Shown here: piece after piece, positions 1 through 8,616 of the stretch | Layout of the letters: each line of letters starts with the position of its first letter | Position numbering within the stretch: the stretch's first letter is position 1 | Assembly: GCA_949289575.1 (NCBI GenBank) | Contig: CASEOG010000005.1 | Span: 124,001-188,000, forward strand | Source: an uncultured Spirochaetales bacterium | GTDB taxonomy: Bacteria; Spirochaetota; Spirochaetia; JAFGXN01 | Reading direction: 5' to 3' | DNA length: 64,000 bases | Translations under genes and position numbers: made by a program | Notes under the pieces: generated by a model | What the model saw: the letters and a program-made list of their open reading frames with translations, nothing else | The model's database searches: none | What the model was told of the DNA's origin: nothing

Positions 1-1556
1 GGTAAATGGATATCGGCGGCTCCCTCACCCAATGTTGTATTAATCTCGGTCGAATAAGTTTGGTATTCCGAATTCAGCGAAATCTCAACCGCTCCGCTCG
101 AAGTCTCGTACCCGGCTATCATGGCCTCTTTAATCGGCAGAATTCTGAAATAGAGTTCGGCATCGGAGATCGCCCCTGACAGTTTCTCTCCCAATTCGGC
201 AGCGGAGACGGAGGCTTCCGGAGACGATGCTTTCAGAATCGGATTTCCCCATTCCGCATCCGATCCCGGAGCCAGTCCGTCAGCCGTCGCCGTTGCGGCA
301 AAAACGTAATAGGCATCGGCATTCAGACAAACCGGCCAGGAAAGTGCAATGGTATCGTCGGCCTTCAGCATGGCATACGGAGTCAGCGTATCCGCAGACA
401 CCAGAGCGGCTCCTTTGGAGCGGTCCTGATCGGCATAGTTATCCAAAGAGGACAATGTCCCGACACCGTATTCATTGACGGCAGCCACGCGGTAATAGAA
501 TTTGGCGCCGCTTTGAATTTCACTGCTGTTGTCATACCAGACCAGACCCGTTACAGTTTTATCATTAACCGTCGCAGAAATTTGCGATAACACGGAAAGA
601 TTATCAATGGCAATCTCGGTTCCGACAGTATTTCCGCTGTTAAACTCATCTTCGGTAATCCGGTAAACACGGTAAGCGACGGCATTGTCATCTTTTGTCC
701 AACTGACACGAATGGCATTCAGGACCTCTCCGGTCGAAACCGACTGGATGTATCCGGCCTGAGGCGCTCCGGCCGTCAGTAATGCGCCGCGAATCATCGA
801 ACTGCGCGCGCTGACTGTCTCCCTGTCAAAACAGGCCACGACATAGTAATAATAACTGACACCGCTTTTGAGCGTTCCGCCGTTTAATTCGCTGTAGTCA
901 TCATAAACCGTTTCGGTAAAGGCCTGATTGAGCTGCACAAAATCTTCGATATTCGGAACCACATCGTCATACGGGGATTCCGCCCGGTAAAGATAATAAA
1001 AGGAGGCACCGTCGACAGCTCCCCATGTGACCGTGATTTTTTCCGTCGATTCGCGAAACGAAGCGGTCAGATTGGTCACTCCGGCCAAGGCAAAACCCTC
1101 TGCTGCGGCGCTGAGAGAACTCACCTCGGTTTCCGCCGAACTCATATTGACGGCACGGACATAATAGGTGTAGGTCACGCCGACATCAATCGAATGGTTA
1201 CCGACCATATCGTCATAGTATAAGTTTTGAATCGGCTGGGTTCCTGTCAGACTGGTCAAAAGCTTATTGCCCTCCGCATCGCTGCTCTCGCGGTAAACAT
1301 AATACCAGATCTGAACATCTTCGTAGAAGACCTGTTTCCAGGTAATCCGGATACGGTCGCTGTAATCCCCTTTTGTTGCGGTAACAAGTGTCGGAACCGG
1401 AATAGCCGGATTTACACTCAACCCGCTGTCGGTCTCCTCTCCCGCAACCGGAGTCTCTGTCTGAACAATTTTTCCCGTCAAATCTCTCAGCTGGTTCGCA
1501 CAACCGAATAAAAGAAACAATGACAGCATCAAACCGAAAAGTCTATTCATCTTCAT
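1..1556 (-). CDS. FN3-repeat lipoprotein, 3' end outside window
   Basis: The open frame runs from an ATG at 1556 off the left edge, so at least 518 codons are present. The N-terminus MKMNRLFGLMLSLFLLFGC is a lipoprotein signal with lipobox LFGC, so the protein is expected to be lipid-anchored in the envelope. The rest consists of repeats of about 100 residues with FN3-like signatures (ITWKQV, YYYYVRA-type strands such as VTYTYYVRAVN, SYYYYVVACFD, KFYYRVAAVNE). A purine-rich AGGGGGAA lies just upstream, and a second ATG at 1550 is equally possible. It starts 9 bp after the stop of another FN3-like lipoprotein, so the two are in one operon. Ligand and function are unknown; binding or adhesion is an inference from the fold. 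Confidence 0.8.
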   Translation of the reverse strand, partial: MKMNRLFGLMLSLFLLFGCANQLRDLTGKIVQTETPVAGEETDSGLSVNPAIPVPTLVTATKGDYSDRIRITWKQVFYEDVQIWYYVYRESSDAEGNKLLTSLTGTQPIQNLYYDDMVGNHSIDVGVTYTYYVRAVNMSSAETEVSSLSAAAEGFALAGVTNLTASFRESTEKITVTWGAVDGASFYYLYRAESPYDDVVPNIEDFVQLNQAFTETVYDDYSELNGGTLKSGVSYYYYVVACFDRETVSARSSMIRGALLTAGAPQAGYIQSVSTGEVLNAIRVSWTKDDNAVAYRVYRITEDEFNSGNTVGTEIAIDNLSVLSQISATVNDKTVTGLVWYDNSSEIQSGAKFYYRVAAVNEYGVGTLSSLDNYADQDRSKGAALVSADTLTPYAMLKADDTIALSWPVCLNADAYYVFAATATADGLAPGSDAEWGNPILKASSPEASVSAAELGEKLSGAISDAELYFRILPIKEAMIAGYETSSGAVEISLNSEYQTYSTEINTTLGEGAADIHL

Positions 1557-1565
1557 TTCTTCCCC

Positions 1566-3134
1566 CTATTCTTCCGTTTGTCTGTTATCGGGAACGCTTA
1601 CCGTTACCATTTCCGCCGTCGAATAAATAATACCGGCCCCTTCGGCCGCATTGTCGGTGGCGGCAATGCCGAAATAATAATTTCCGCTTTCCAACGGGAA
1701 AGGCAATTCGGCGGGAGAGGAGGCTGCTTCTCCGATATAGGTAAACCCGGCCTCACCCGAGGCTTTGGCATAAACTGCCCACGTCCCGGTCGTAGAATTT
1801 CCGGACCAGGAAATTTGAACCGTTCCGTTACCTGCATCGGTAACCGTTATACCGGTCACACCGCCGGAACATTTTGCGGCATCGGTCGGGGATACCACAT
1901 AACCGTAAGCCATATTCGACCATGGCAAAGTCGCATTCACACTGCTTCCGTAAGAAGGCCGAACCTGAAAATAAGCCTGAGTCCGGTACATCTCCGAATT
2001 TTCCCCGTCAACGATAATATACATATAGTAACGGTTCACAGTCCCCGTCTCTCCCGGTTCATCTGTATAAATCGTACATCCGGCCGTTGTCTGATAAACC
2101 GTTCCCGTTTTCAATCCGGTAAAACCCGTATCGCCGTCTTTATAATTCGAAAATCCCGAAAAAGAAGACGACACCGTCAGCCACTGTGACGAAAAGTTCG
2201 GCATCGCAATACTGCCGATCCCCGATGCCGAAGAAGCGACGCGAATTTCGAAAGAAAGCTGATTCAGCATTGCTGTCAGTTTGTCATCGACTACGCGTGT
2301 GTCACCGTAATCGTAGAGAACCGACTGGACTTCCCAGGATACACAGAAAATTCCTTTGTAGTCATTATAAATTCCTTCTCCCCCCTGTCCCGCGCTCAAA
2401 TTTCTGACAAGAGGCAACACAAAACCGGCCCCGGCGACAGCCGGTTCGCCTTTAATGCCGTCGATATCGACCGGCGAAATCCGGTAATCGTAGCGGTATC
2501 CCTCTTTCGCTGTCTGATCGTAATAATAATACTCGGAAGCGGTCAAATCGGGATTAATCAGTTTCGCAACCAGAATTTCATATTGCTCATCCGGAGCTCC
2601 TGTCTGCTTCCGCTCCAGAAAATAACTGTCGGCATCTTTCACGCGTGAGTAAGTAAGCTTGACGGCTGTTTCGTCGCCGCGCGATGCGTAAAAATTCTGA
2701 ACTTTTTCGCTGTAAACGGCATCCGACCCGAATGCGATATCGACCGATTTTCCGGCTGCGGAGATTTTTCCGTTTATGTTAATTGTTTTGACAACAGCAA
2801 CGGCTTTAAAATCCTCTCCGGAAGCCATTTCCGCTTCAAAAGAATATTGGGCAGCCCCGGTCCGGTCATCATTAATCGTTTTGTCGCCGCTGACGGAAAC
2901 CGAATATTCCTTTGTGTTCGGAACAGAATCCCAACTCAACAGAATCGTATGCTTTCCGTTTTTTGTCGAAATAACGGCCTGAACATTTTGAGGAGGCAGA
3001 ACGGCCGTCGAGGACAGCACCTCACTCAAAACAGATGAATAAGAATCGGAATGTCCGTTTCCGTCAAAAAGAGTTCCGTACGAACATCCGAAAAACAAGG
3101 CTGCCAGCGACACTGCAGAAATCAGTTTCTTCAT
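1566..3134 (-). CDS. FN3-like repeat lipoprotein (522 aa)
   Basis: The signal MKKLISAVSLAALFFGC has a lipobox (LFFGC). The mature protein begins with Ser-rich linker sequence and continues as FN3-like beta modules: one near residues 45-130 (ILLSWDSVPNTKEYSVSVSG), one near 140-240 (VKLTYSRVKDADSYFLERK) and one near the C-terminus (VQISWSGNSTTGTWAVYAKA, then YYFGIAATDN). The start codon overlaps the stop of the upstream small lipoprotein as ATGA, so translation is probably coupled. The protein resembles its downstream neighbour in architecture, which suggests an old tandem duplication. No enzyme motif is visible. It may be a surface or periplasmic binding protein. Confidence 0.8.
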   Translation of the reverse strand: MKKLISAVSLAALFFGCSYGTLFDGNGHSDSYSSVLSEVLSSTAVLPPQNVQAVISTKNGKHTILLSWDSVPNTKEYSVSVSGDKTINDDRTGAAQYSFEAEMASGEDFKAVAVVKTININGKISAAGKSVDIAFGSDAVYSEKVQNFYASRGDETAVKLTYSRVKDADSYFLERKQTGAPDEQYEILVAKLINPDLTASEYYYYDQTAKEGYRYDYRISPVDIDGIKGEPAVAGAGFVLPLVRNLSAGQGGEGIYNDYKGIFCVSWEVQSVLYDYGDTRVVDDKLTAMLNQLSFEIRVASSASGIGSIAMPNFSSQWLTVSSSFSGFSNYKDGDTGFTGLKTGTVYQTTAGCTIYTDEPGETGTVNRYYMYIIVDGENSEMYRTQAYFQVRPSYGSSVNATLPWSNMAYGYVVSPTDAAKCSGGVTGITVTDAGNGTVQISWSGNSTTGTWAVYAKASGEAGFTYIGEAASSPAELPFPLESGNYYFGIAATDNAAEGAGIIYSTAEMVTVSVPDNRQTEE

Positions 3135-3544
3135 TTTGCCTCTCCTGTTTTATAAAATCGTTGCGATTCCACTTCTCCTGTTTCGAGATTATATGTTCCC
3201 AAAACCAGAAGATTTCCGTAATTTTCCAGTGCATACATTTTTTTATAAACATTCCCTTTCGGGTTGACGGGCGTAAAAGCAATAACACGCTGTTCTCCTT
3301 CCAAATCACCGACAGCCTCTTCGGCCAGGGCCCATGTACCGCTTTCCGACAAAACCGCTTTACCGTCCTGCTTCTTTTCAAGGGTATATCCGAAATCGGA
3401 AGAAAGCACCAGCGTTTCTTCGTACATAACAGATAAATCACCTCCGCGTGACAGCCAAATGCCCTCGATTCGTGATGATGTGGTCATATCACAGGAAAAA
3501 ACAAAGAAAACCAAAACCGGAATTATTAAAATTAATTTTCGCAT
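3131..3544 (-). CDS. small lipoprotein (137 aa)
   Basis: Start placed at 3544 because AGGAGAGG lies 4-5 bases before this ATG and the protein then begins with a clean lipoprotein signal, MRKLILIIPVLVFFVFSC. A longer frame to 3604 lacks such a site. The mature part resembles small beta-rich proteins of the lipocalin-like/DUF type: IEGIWLSRGGDLSVMYEETL, then SSDFGYTLEK and SESGTWALAEE, a pattern often seen in proteins reporting on folded cargo or ligand binding. It is the first gene of the three-lipoprotein operon and overlaps the next gene by 4 bp. No function can be assigned. Confidence 0.75.
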   Translation of the reverse strand: MRKLILIIPVLVFFVFSCDMTTSSRIEGIWLSRGGDLSVMYEETLVLSSDFGYTLEKKQDGKAVLSESGTWALAEEAVGDLEGEQRVIAFTPVNPKGNVYKKMYALENYGNLLVLGTYNLETGEVESQRFYKTGEAK

Positions 3545-3565
3545 ATCCGCCTCTCCTGAGATAAT

Positions 3566-3571
3566 ATTATA
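3566..3571 (-). promoter_or_regulatory. -10 box of the lipoprotein operon
   Basis: On the minus strand a TATAAT hexamer lies about 20 bases before the ATG at 3544, in a very AT-rich spacer (3545-3726). No good -35 hexamer is visible at 16-18 bp, so an activator may be needed or the call may be wrong. Confidence 0.4.
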
Positions 3572-3726
3572 CGTTGATAAACAAAAAAGAAAGAATTTAA
3601 ACAAATAATTATTATTAAATTTTAATTTATTTAATATAAGGATATATCTTGAGAAAAAAGAGAATATTTATTAATAAACAAAGGCGATATAAAAACAGAA
3701 TATTAATGTTTATGTAAAATTATAAA

Positions 3727-4992
3727 TTAAAACAGATCTCCGAGATGATTCGGAATATAAGCTTTCAGCACGACCGCATCGCCGTCGAATCGCTCTTCGA
3801 TCACACGGCCTTCTCGGCGGATTTGTGCCGCCAGTGCGTAGCGGCTGTAAGGAATGCGGACGGTTTTTAAAGTAAACAGCGCCGAAAGCTCCTCGGCGAT
3901 GCGGGTTTTTAAAGGTCCCCACCCCTCCCGTTCCTTGACCGAAATAAAAAGCGCCTCGGGGTACAGCCGCCGCAAACGCGATACAGTGTCCCCGTCACAC
4001 GCGTCGGTTTTGTTAAACACAGTCAGTGTCCGCTTGCCGGCGGCGCCCAAGTCGGCCAAAACCGATTCGGTCACGCGGATATGGGTTTCGCAGTCGGGGT
4101 CGGAGGCGTCGATGAGGTGAACGAGCAGATCGGCCTCCAAAGTTTCTTCGAGAGTTGAACGGAACGCATCAATCAGATGGTGCGGCAGATTGCGGATAAA
4201 ACCGACCGTATCGGTCACAACCGCTTCGCTGCCGTTGTCGAAAGTCACCCGGCGGGACGTCGGGTCGAGGGTGGCAAACAGCCGGTCTTCGACGAAAACG
4301 TCGGCGCCCGAAAGGGCGTTTAATAGCGATGATTTACCGGCGTTGGTGTAACCGATAACCGAGACCGACGGCACCGGCACCGCGGTGCGCCGCTTGCGCA
4401 TCACCGAGCGGTCGGCTTTCACCGCGGCAATCTCCCGTTTCAGGCGGGCGATTTTGTTTAAAACGATGCGGCGGTCGGTTTCCAGCTGCGTTTCGCCGGA
4501 ATCGCGGGTCGCTTTCGAGCCGCCGCGCTGCCGGGAAAGGTGGGTCCACGCCCGCGTCAACCGCGGTAAGGAGTATTCCTGACGAGCCAACGCCACCTGA
4601 AGCACCGCCTCTTTGGTGCGGGCGCGGCCGGCAAAAATATCGATAATCACCTCTTCGCGGTCAATCACACACAGTCCGAAACGGGATTCCCAGTTGCGCT
4701 GCTGCGACGGCGACAGCGGCCGGTCGAATATAATGCAGTCGGCTTCCGCCTCCCGTGCGGCATCGGCAATCTCTTCGGCGCGGCCGCTGCCGATGAAAAA
4801 GCGGCTGTTGACCTCCCGCAGCTTCACTCCGGCCAAACCGACGACCGAAAGCCCCATGGTATCGGCCAAGCCCGCCAGTTCGCGCAAAGAAGCCTCCGCT
4901 TCGGCCTCATCGCCGCCCGGCATCACCACACCGACCAGAAAGGCGGTTTCGACCGCGGTCGAAAAAATCCCGGCAGAAGAATCGCGGCTCAC
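3727..4992 (-). CDS. hflX: GTPase HflX, ribosome-splitting factor
   Basis: HflX-family GTPases bind the large ribosomal subunit and split stalled ribosomes under stress. The N-terminal glycine-rich domain (roughly residues 20-190, with the family signature SRQRGGSKATRDSGETQLE) precedes the G domain: G1 GYTNAGKSS, G2/G3 region FATLDPTSRR and DTVGFIRNLPHHLI, G4 NKTD. A short C-terminal domain ends in LGDLF. The 421 aa length is normal. The start is a GTG two bases after the tex stop, with little Shine-Dalgarno sequence, so expression probably depends on coupling to tex. Confidence 0.95.
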   Translation of the reverse strand: MSRDSSAGIFSTAVETAFLVGVVMPGGDEAEAEASLRELAGLADTMGLSVVGLAGVKLREVNSRFFIGSGRAEEIADAAREAEADCIIFDRPLSPSQQRNWESRFGLCVIDREEVIIDIFAGRARTKEAVLQVALARQEYSLPRLTRAWTHLSRQRGGSKATRDSGETQLETDRRIVLNKIARLKREIAAVKADRSVMRKRRTAVPVPSVSVIGYTNAGKSSLLNALSGADVFVEDRLFATLDPTSRRVTFDNGSEAVVTDTVGFIRNLPHHLIDAFRSTLEETLEADLLVHLIDASDPDCETHIRVTESVLADLGAAGKRTLTVFNKTDACDGDTVSRLRRLYPEALFISVKEREGWGPLKTRIAEELSALFTLKTVRIPYSRYALAAQIRREGRVIEERFDGDAVVLKAYIPNHLGDLF

Positions 4993-4994
4993 GG

Positions 4995-7412
4995 TTATTT
5001 CTTTTTGTTCAAAAGCGCGGCAAACGGATTGTAAGTCAAATCGTCGTTATCGGAGCGGAACCCGCGGTTGACCCGCTTCTCTTCCCGCTGCGAGACAAAG
5101 GGAGCCGGTTTCTTTTCGCCGTCGCTCTCCTCTTTCTTTTTGACGACCGCCACCACACGGCGGGCGCCGGGCGCTCCGGTACTGACCGACTTCACCCGAA
5201 CCTTGTTGGCAACCGAAGACGGAACCCCGCCGGCAGCCGACGAAGCCGCCGCCGTTTTACTCTTCATCGAAAGAGAAATACGGTTGCGCTCGACATCCAC
5301 TTCCAGCACCCGCACCTTCACCTTCTGATTGACCCGTACCACTTCGGCCGGATCTTTGACAAACGAATCGGAAAGCTCGCTGACGTGAACCAGTCCGTCC
5401 TGATGAACACCGATATCGACAAACGCGCCGAACGCCGTCACGTTGGTGACCACACCCGGCAGCTCCATATCGACCCGCAAATCGGCAATCGTATTCACCC
5501 CTTCGGTAAAGCTGAAGAGGTCAAACTTTTCACGCGGGTCGCGTCCCGGCTTTTCCAATTCTTCCATTATATCGTTCAGAGTGAGGATTCCGACCGTCTC
5601 CGTCTCGTATTCGCTCAGATGAAGTTTAATCTCGTGACGAATCGAACTCTGTTTCAGCAGATCGGCAACGGAGCAGTGGTGATCGGCTGCCATCTTTTCG
5701 ACAACGGGATAACTTTCCGGGTGAACCGCCGAAGCGTCGAGCGGGTTCTCCGCTCCCGGAATGCGCAAGAAGCCGGCTGCCTGCTCGAACGTTTTCTCGC
5801 CCATACCGGTCACCTTCTTCAGATCGCTGCGCTTTTTAAACGGTCCGGCCGCCTGACGGAAACCGACAATGCGGTCGGCCAGACTCTTGCTCAGACCCGA
5901 AACGTAGCTGAGCAGCGACGCACTGGCGGTATTGACATCGACGCCGACGGCGTTGACGCAGCTGACAACCACATCATCGAGCGCTTTCTTCAGCTCTTTC
6001 TGGTCGACATCGTGCTGATACTGCCCGACACCGATCGATTTCGGGTCGATTTTGACCAGCTCGGCCAGCGGATCCATCAGACGGCGGCCGATGGAAACGG
6101 CCCCGCGGACGGTAATATCTTTATCGGGAAACTCTTTGCGGGCAATTTCGCCGGCCGAATAGACCGAAGCACCGCTTTCGTTGACCATAGCCACGATTTT
6201 GCCGTTGAGACACGGCAGACTTTTAAGAAACGACAGCGATTCGCGGCCGCCGGTTCCGTTGCCGACCGCCACCGCTTCGACATGAAACCGTTTGACCCAC
6301 TCCTCGATTTTGGCAGCCGATTCGGCGATTTTATTGTGCGGTTCCAACGGGTAAATCGCATCGTGTTCCAGCAGATTGCCCTGCGCATCGAGCACAACGA
6401 TTTTACAGCCGGTCCGCTGTCCCGGGTCGACACCGAGAGTGATTTTCTGTCCCATCGGAGACGCCAGCAGCAGTTCGCGAAGATTGGAGGCAAAGACTTC
6501 GATCGCCTTTTCGTCCGACTTTTTCTTCATTTCCTGCCGCAGTTCCGTTTCCAGCGAGGGTGCCAGCAGCCGCCGGTAACAGTCGGCCGCCGCATCGGCA
6601 ACCAGAGCGGCCGCTTCGTTTTCGGCCTTCACATATTTGCGGGTCAAAAGCGCAATCATCGGTTCTTCTTCCGGACGAATGCGGTAAACCAGCTGCTCCT
6701 CCTCCGAACCGCGGCGAATCGCCAGAAAACGGTGCGACGGCACCGCCGATGCCGGTTCGCTGAACTCGAAATAATCGCGGTATTTTTGAGCCTCTTTCGA
6801 CTCTTTTTTCTCTTCGATGACTTTGGAGGTCAGAACGGCATCTTTTTGGTACGCTTCGCGCGCCTCTTCACGCAGCTCCGCATCCTCGTTGATCCGTTCG
6901 GCAATGATATCCAGCGCCCCTTCGATGGCCTTTTCGGCCGTCGGCACCGCCAGTGCCGCATCGTCGCTTTCGACAATATATTTGGCCGCTTCCGCCTTCA
7001 CATCGAAATCGGTTTGAGCCAGAATGAGCTCCGCCAGCGGTTCCAACCCCCGCTTACGCGCTTTGTCGGCGCGCGTTTCCTTTTTCGGTTTATACGGCAG
7101 GTAAAGGTCTTCCAGCCGCGCCAGCGTCTCGGCCGCGTCGATGGCCTCTTTGAGCTCCGGCGTCAGCTTGCCCTGCTCTTCGATACTTTTCAAAACCGCC
7201 GCCCGCCGTTCGTCCAGCGCTTTCAGCTGCTCCAGCCGGTCGCGGATAGCGATAATCTGCACTTCATCCAAATTGCCGGTCACCTCTTTCCGGTAACGGG
7301 CAATAAACGGGACCGTCGCCCCCTCTTCCAACAATTTACCGACCGCCTCGACCTGTCCGGATCTCACCGACAGCTCGGCCGCCGTCTTCATCACATGCTT
7401 TAATTCAACCAT
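4995..7412 (-). CDS. tex: Tex-family RNA-binding transcription accessory protein
   Basis: Tex is a nucleic-acid-binding protein with N-terminal helix-turn-helix-like, YqgF-like RNase-H fold, helix-hairpin-helix and S1 domains. Visible here: the N-terminal VPFIARYRKEVTGNLDE signature near residue 35, the YqgF-like segment (TLGVDPGQRTGCKIVVLD, about residue 325), paired HhH sequence (VDVNTASASLLSYVSG, FKKRSDLKKVTGMGEKTFEQ) and an S1 domain near 650-720 (ELPGVVTNVTAFGAFVDIGV, LVHVSELSDSFV). A Lys/Glu-rich tail follows the S1 domain, making the protein (805 aa) a little longer than usual. The ATG at 7412 lies six bases after a -10 box, so the mRNA is probably leaderless. Confidence 0.95.
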   Translation of the reverse strand: MVELKHVMKTAAELSVRSGQVEAVGKLLEEGATVPFIARYRKEVTGNLDEVQIIAIRDRLEQLKALDERRAAVLKSIEEQGKLTPELKEAIDAAETLARLEDLYLPYKPKKETRADKARKRGLEPLAELILAQTDFDVKAEAAKYIVESDDAALAVPTAEKAIEGALDIIAERINEDAELREEAREAYQKDAVLTSKVIEEKKESKEAQKYRDYFEFSEPASAVPSHRFLAIRRGSEEEQLVYRIRPEEEPMIALLTRKYVKAENEAAALVADAAADCYRRLLAPSLETELRQEMKKKSDEKAIEVFASNLRELLLASPMGQKITLGVDPGQRTGCKIVVLDAQGNLLEHDAIYPLEPHNKIAESAAKIEEWVKRFHVEAVAVGNGTGGRESLSFLKSLPCLNGKIVAMVNESGASVYSAGEIARKEFPDKDITVRGAVSIGRRLMDPLAELVKIDPKSIGVGQYQHDVDQKELKKALDDVVVSCVNAVGVDVNTASASLLSYVSGLSKSLADRIVGFRQAAGPFKKRSDLKKVTGMGEKTFEQAAGFLRIPGAENPLDASAVHPESYPVVEKMAADHHCSVADLLKQSSIRHEIKLHLSEYETETVGILTLNDIMEELEKPGRDPREKFDLFSFTEGVNTIADLRVDMELPGVVTNVTAFGAFVDIGVHQDGLVHVSELSDSFVKDPAEVVRVNQKVKVRVLEVDVERNRISLSMKSKTAAASSAAGGVPSSVANKVRVKSVSTGAPGARRVVAVVKKKEESDGEKKPAPFVSQREEKRVNRGFRSDNDDLTYNPFAALLNKKK

Positions 7413-7418
7413 GCCCCT

Positions 7419-7446
7419 ATTTTACTGAAAACCGGGAAAAATGCAA
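7419..7446 (-). promoter_or_regulatory. tex promoter, leaderless geometry
   Basis: Minus strand: -35 TTGCAT, 16-bp spacer, -10 TAAAAT, then only six bases to the ATG. Transcription would start at or next to the ATG, and no Shine-Dalgarno sequence is present. Confidence 0.55.
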
Positions 7447-7573
7447 TGAAAAGAAGGGAATTAAAAAACAAAACGAAGGAGAGAAAAATGAAAAGTCGGG
7501 GAAATCGAAAAATTACGGGAGACAGTGAAACCGTAGAACGCAGCAACCGCAACAGCCGCCCGAGAATGACCAA

Positions 7574-7816
7574 TCAGTACAGACAGCCGGGTTTGTAAAC
7601 GACGCGATTATTTTTCACCAAATCGAAGATCAGGTCTTTATTTTCTTTGACGCAACGCTCCATCAGTTCTTCAACCTCCGCTTCGCTCATGGAGTCGGGG
7701 AAGCGGTAACTCCCCTTTATATCATTAGGGCTATATGCTAAGCCGTCGCCCGGTTCAAGATACCCAATGGATCCAAACCGCCACCGAAAATCAGAATTTC
7801 TCTTTATCATTTTCAT
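7574..7816 (-). CDS. orphan immunity-like protein A' (80 aa)
   Basis: This is a paralogue of the 78-aa protein at 9472-9708: both share IGYLEPG, then SMSEAEVEELMER/HMSEAEIEELMER and an almost identical C-terminus, DLVKNNRVVYKPGCLY. The other copy directly follows a full-length toxin-like gene. Here that toxin is gone, but about 20 bases just upstream still match the end of the toxin gene (codons for FDDFI), followed by a changed linker to the ATG. I read it as an orphan immunity gene left after its toxin was lost by recombination. No known domain is recognised. The start has AAGGAATG upstream. Confidence 0.65.
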   Translation of the reverse strand: MKMIKRNSDFRWRFGSIGYLEPGDGLAYSPNDIKGSYRFPDSMSEAEVEELMERCVKENKDLIFDLVKNNRVVYKPGCLY

Positions 7817-7853
7817 TCCTTATAAAATCATCGAAGTTTTCACAGACGGGAAT

Positions 7854-8117
7854 TCAGAGAATCAATCCCATGTCACGAGGTTTAAAAAAATCGGGATCAA
7901 TTTCTTTTTCGATAACCGGTTTGAGAGCTTCGGCTTCTTTTGTTTGTCCGCGTAAATTATAAATCTGATAAACAATAAAAAGAGCAATTTGTGACCGATA
8001 AGAGTCTTCTAATCCGTCAACAAATTCTTCCAACGCCCTAAAGGAGAGCCCTATTGCATTTTCTATTTCTTCTTCACTCGGCTTCATGTCCGAAAGTATT
8101 TTTTCATATTTGCCCAT
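7854..8117 (-). CDS. immunity-like protein B' (87 aa)
   Basis: The C-terminal third (LRGQTKEAEALKPVIEKEID and the following DPDFFKP) is identical to that of the 87-aa protein at 8617-8880, while the N-terminal two thirds differ. It lies one base after the end of a broken toxin-module gene, mirroring the arrangement in the next module. That makes it a chimeric immunity-type gene with a conserved C-terminal end. The protein is acidic and helical, with no signal peptide. The immunity role is inferred from position and duplication, not from a known family. Confidence 0.6.
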   Translation of the reverse strand: MGKYEKILSDMKPSEEEIENAIGLSFRALEEFVDGLEDSYRSQIALFIVYQIYNLRGQTKEAEALKPVIEKEIDPDFFKPRDMGLIL

Positions 8118-8118
8118 A

Positions 8119-8488
8119 CTACATTCCTTTTACGGCCAGGCCTACGGCTTGATTGTTCAATTTCCCGACTGATTTTCTGTCAAACTCAAGCCCGCTTTCT
8201 TCCAAAAACTTTTTTTGTATCAAACCGGGATAGCCCAACGAGTTGACAATAATGTTTTTCCGCAAAACATCATTTTTGACTTCGTCCCTCAATGCTATTT
8301 TAGTCCGCGCATACAATTCTGTCAAGATTTCGATTTTGGCTCTTCGATACCGCTACATCAATTTAAAAAGAAGTATGCATTAATTTGTGTTCAAACGCTT
8401 TCAAAGCAATGTATTTCTTTCGCCCGTCAGAGGAATCATACACAAAAGACGGGCGCAGTCTGCCACGAATAGGGGGTTGCCGGCACAA
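8119..8488 (-). pseudogene. broken toxin module B' (zinc-protease-like)
   Basis: Compared with the module at 8881-9342, this copy starts at the same place (CRQPPIRGRLRPSFVYDSSD here) and continues DGRKKYIALKAFEHKLMHTSF. It then meets a stop codon and a frameshift before resuming as ELYARTKIALRDE (68 residues to the end). The zinc-protease motif HELTH of the other copy is HKLMH here, so the catalytic Glu is Lys. It has three independent defects: lost catalytic residue, in-frame stop, and frameshift. It is a dead duplicate. Confidence 0.75.
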
Positions 8489-8546
8489 AGAAAAAGCGCG
8501 GAAAAGCGCACTTTCGGTAAAAAATGATTAGTTTTGCGGGGACAAT

Positions 8547-8578
8547 AAAAAAAGCGTTGAATCAACGCGATTCAACGC
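8547..8578 (-). terminator. Rho-independent terminator between toxin modules
   Basis: The 10-bp stem GCGTTGAATC/GATTCAACGC has a 5-base loop and is followed on the minus strand by seven T. It stands just downstream of the immunity gene at 8617-8880. An almost identical element closes the next module at 9402-9432. Confidence 0.85.
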
Positions 8579-8616
8579 CTCTCAGGGGATTGTAAGGGTG
8601 GGGACGGTGGGGAAAA

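Noticed and set aside
5385..7403. 672-codon open frame on the plus strand.
   Set aside because: It is the complement of tex; composition (Arg/Gln/Phe-rich) and lack of family features show a shadow frame.
7488..7598. 36-codon plus-strand frame behind AAGGAGAG.
   Set aside because: Its end is antisense to the immunity-like gene and the peptide is low-complexity (Arg/Asn/Ser). The ribosome site alone is not enough.
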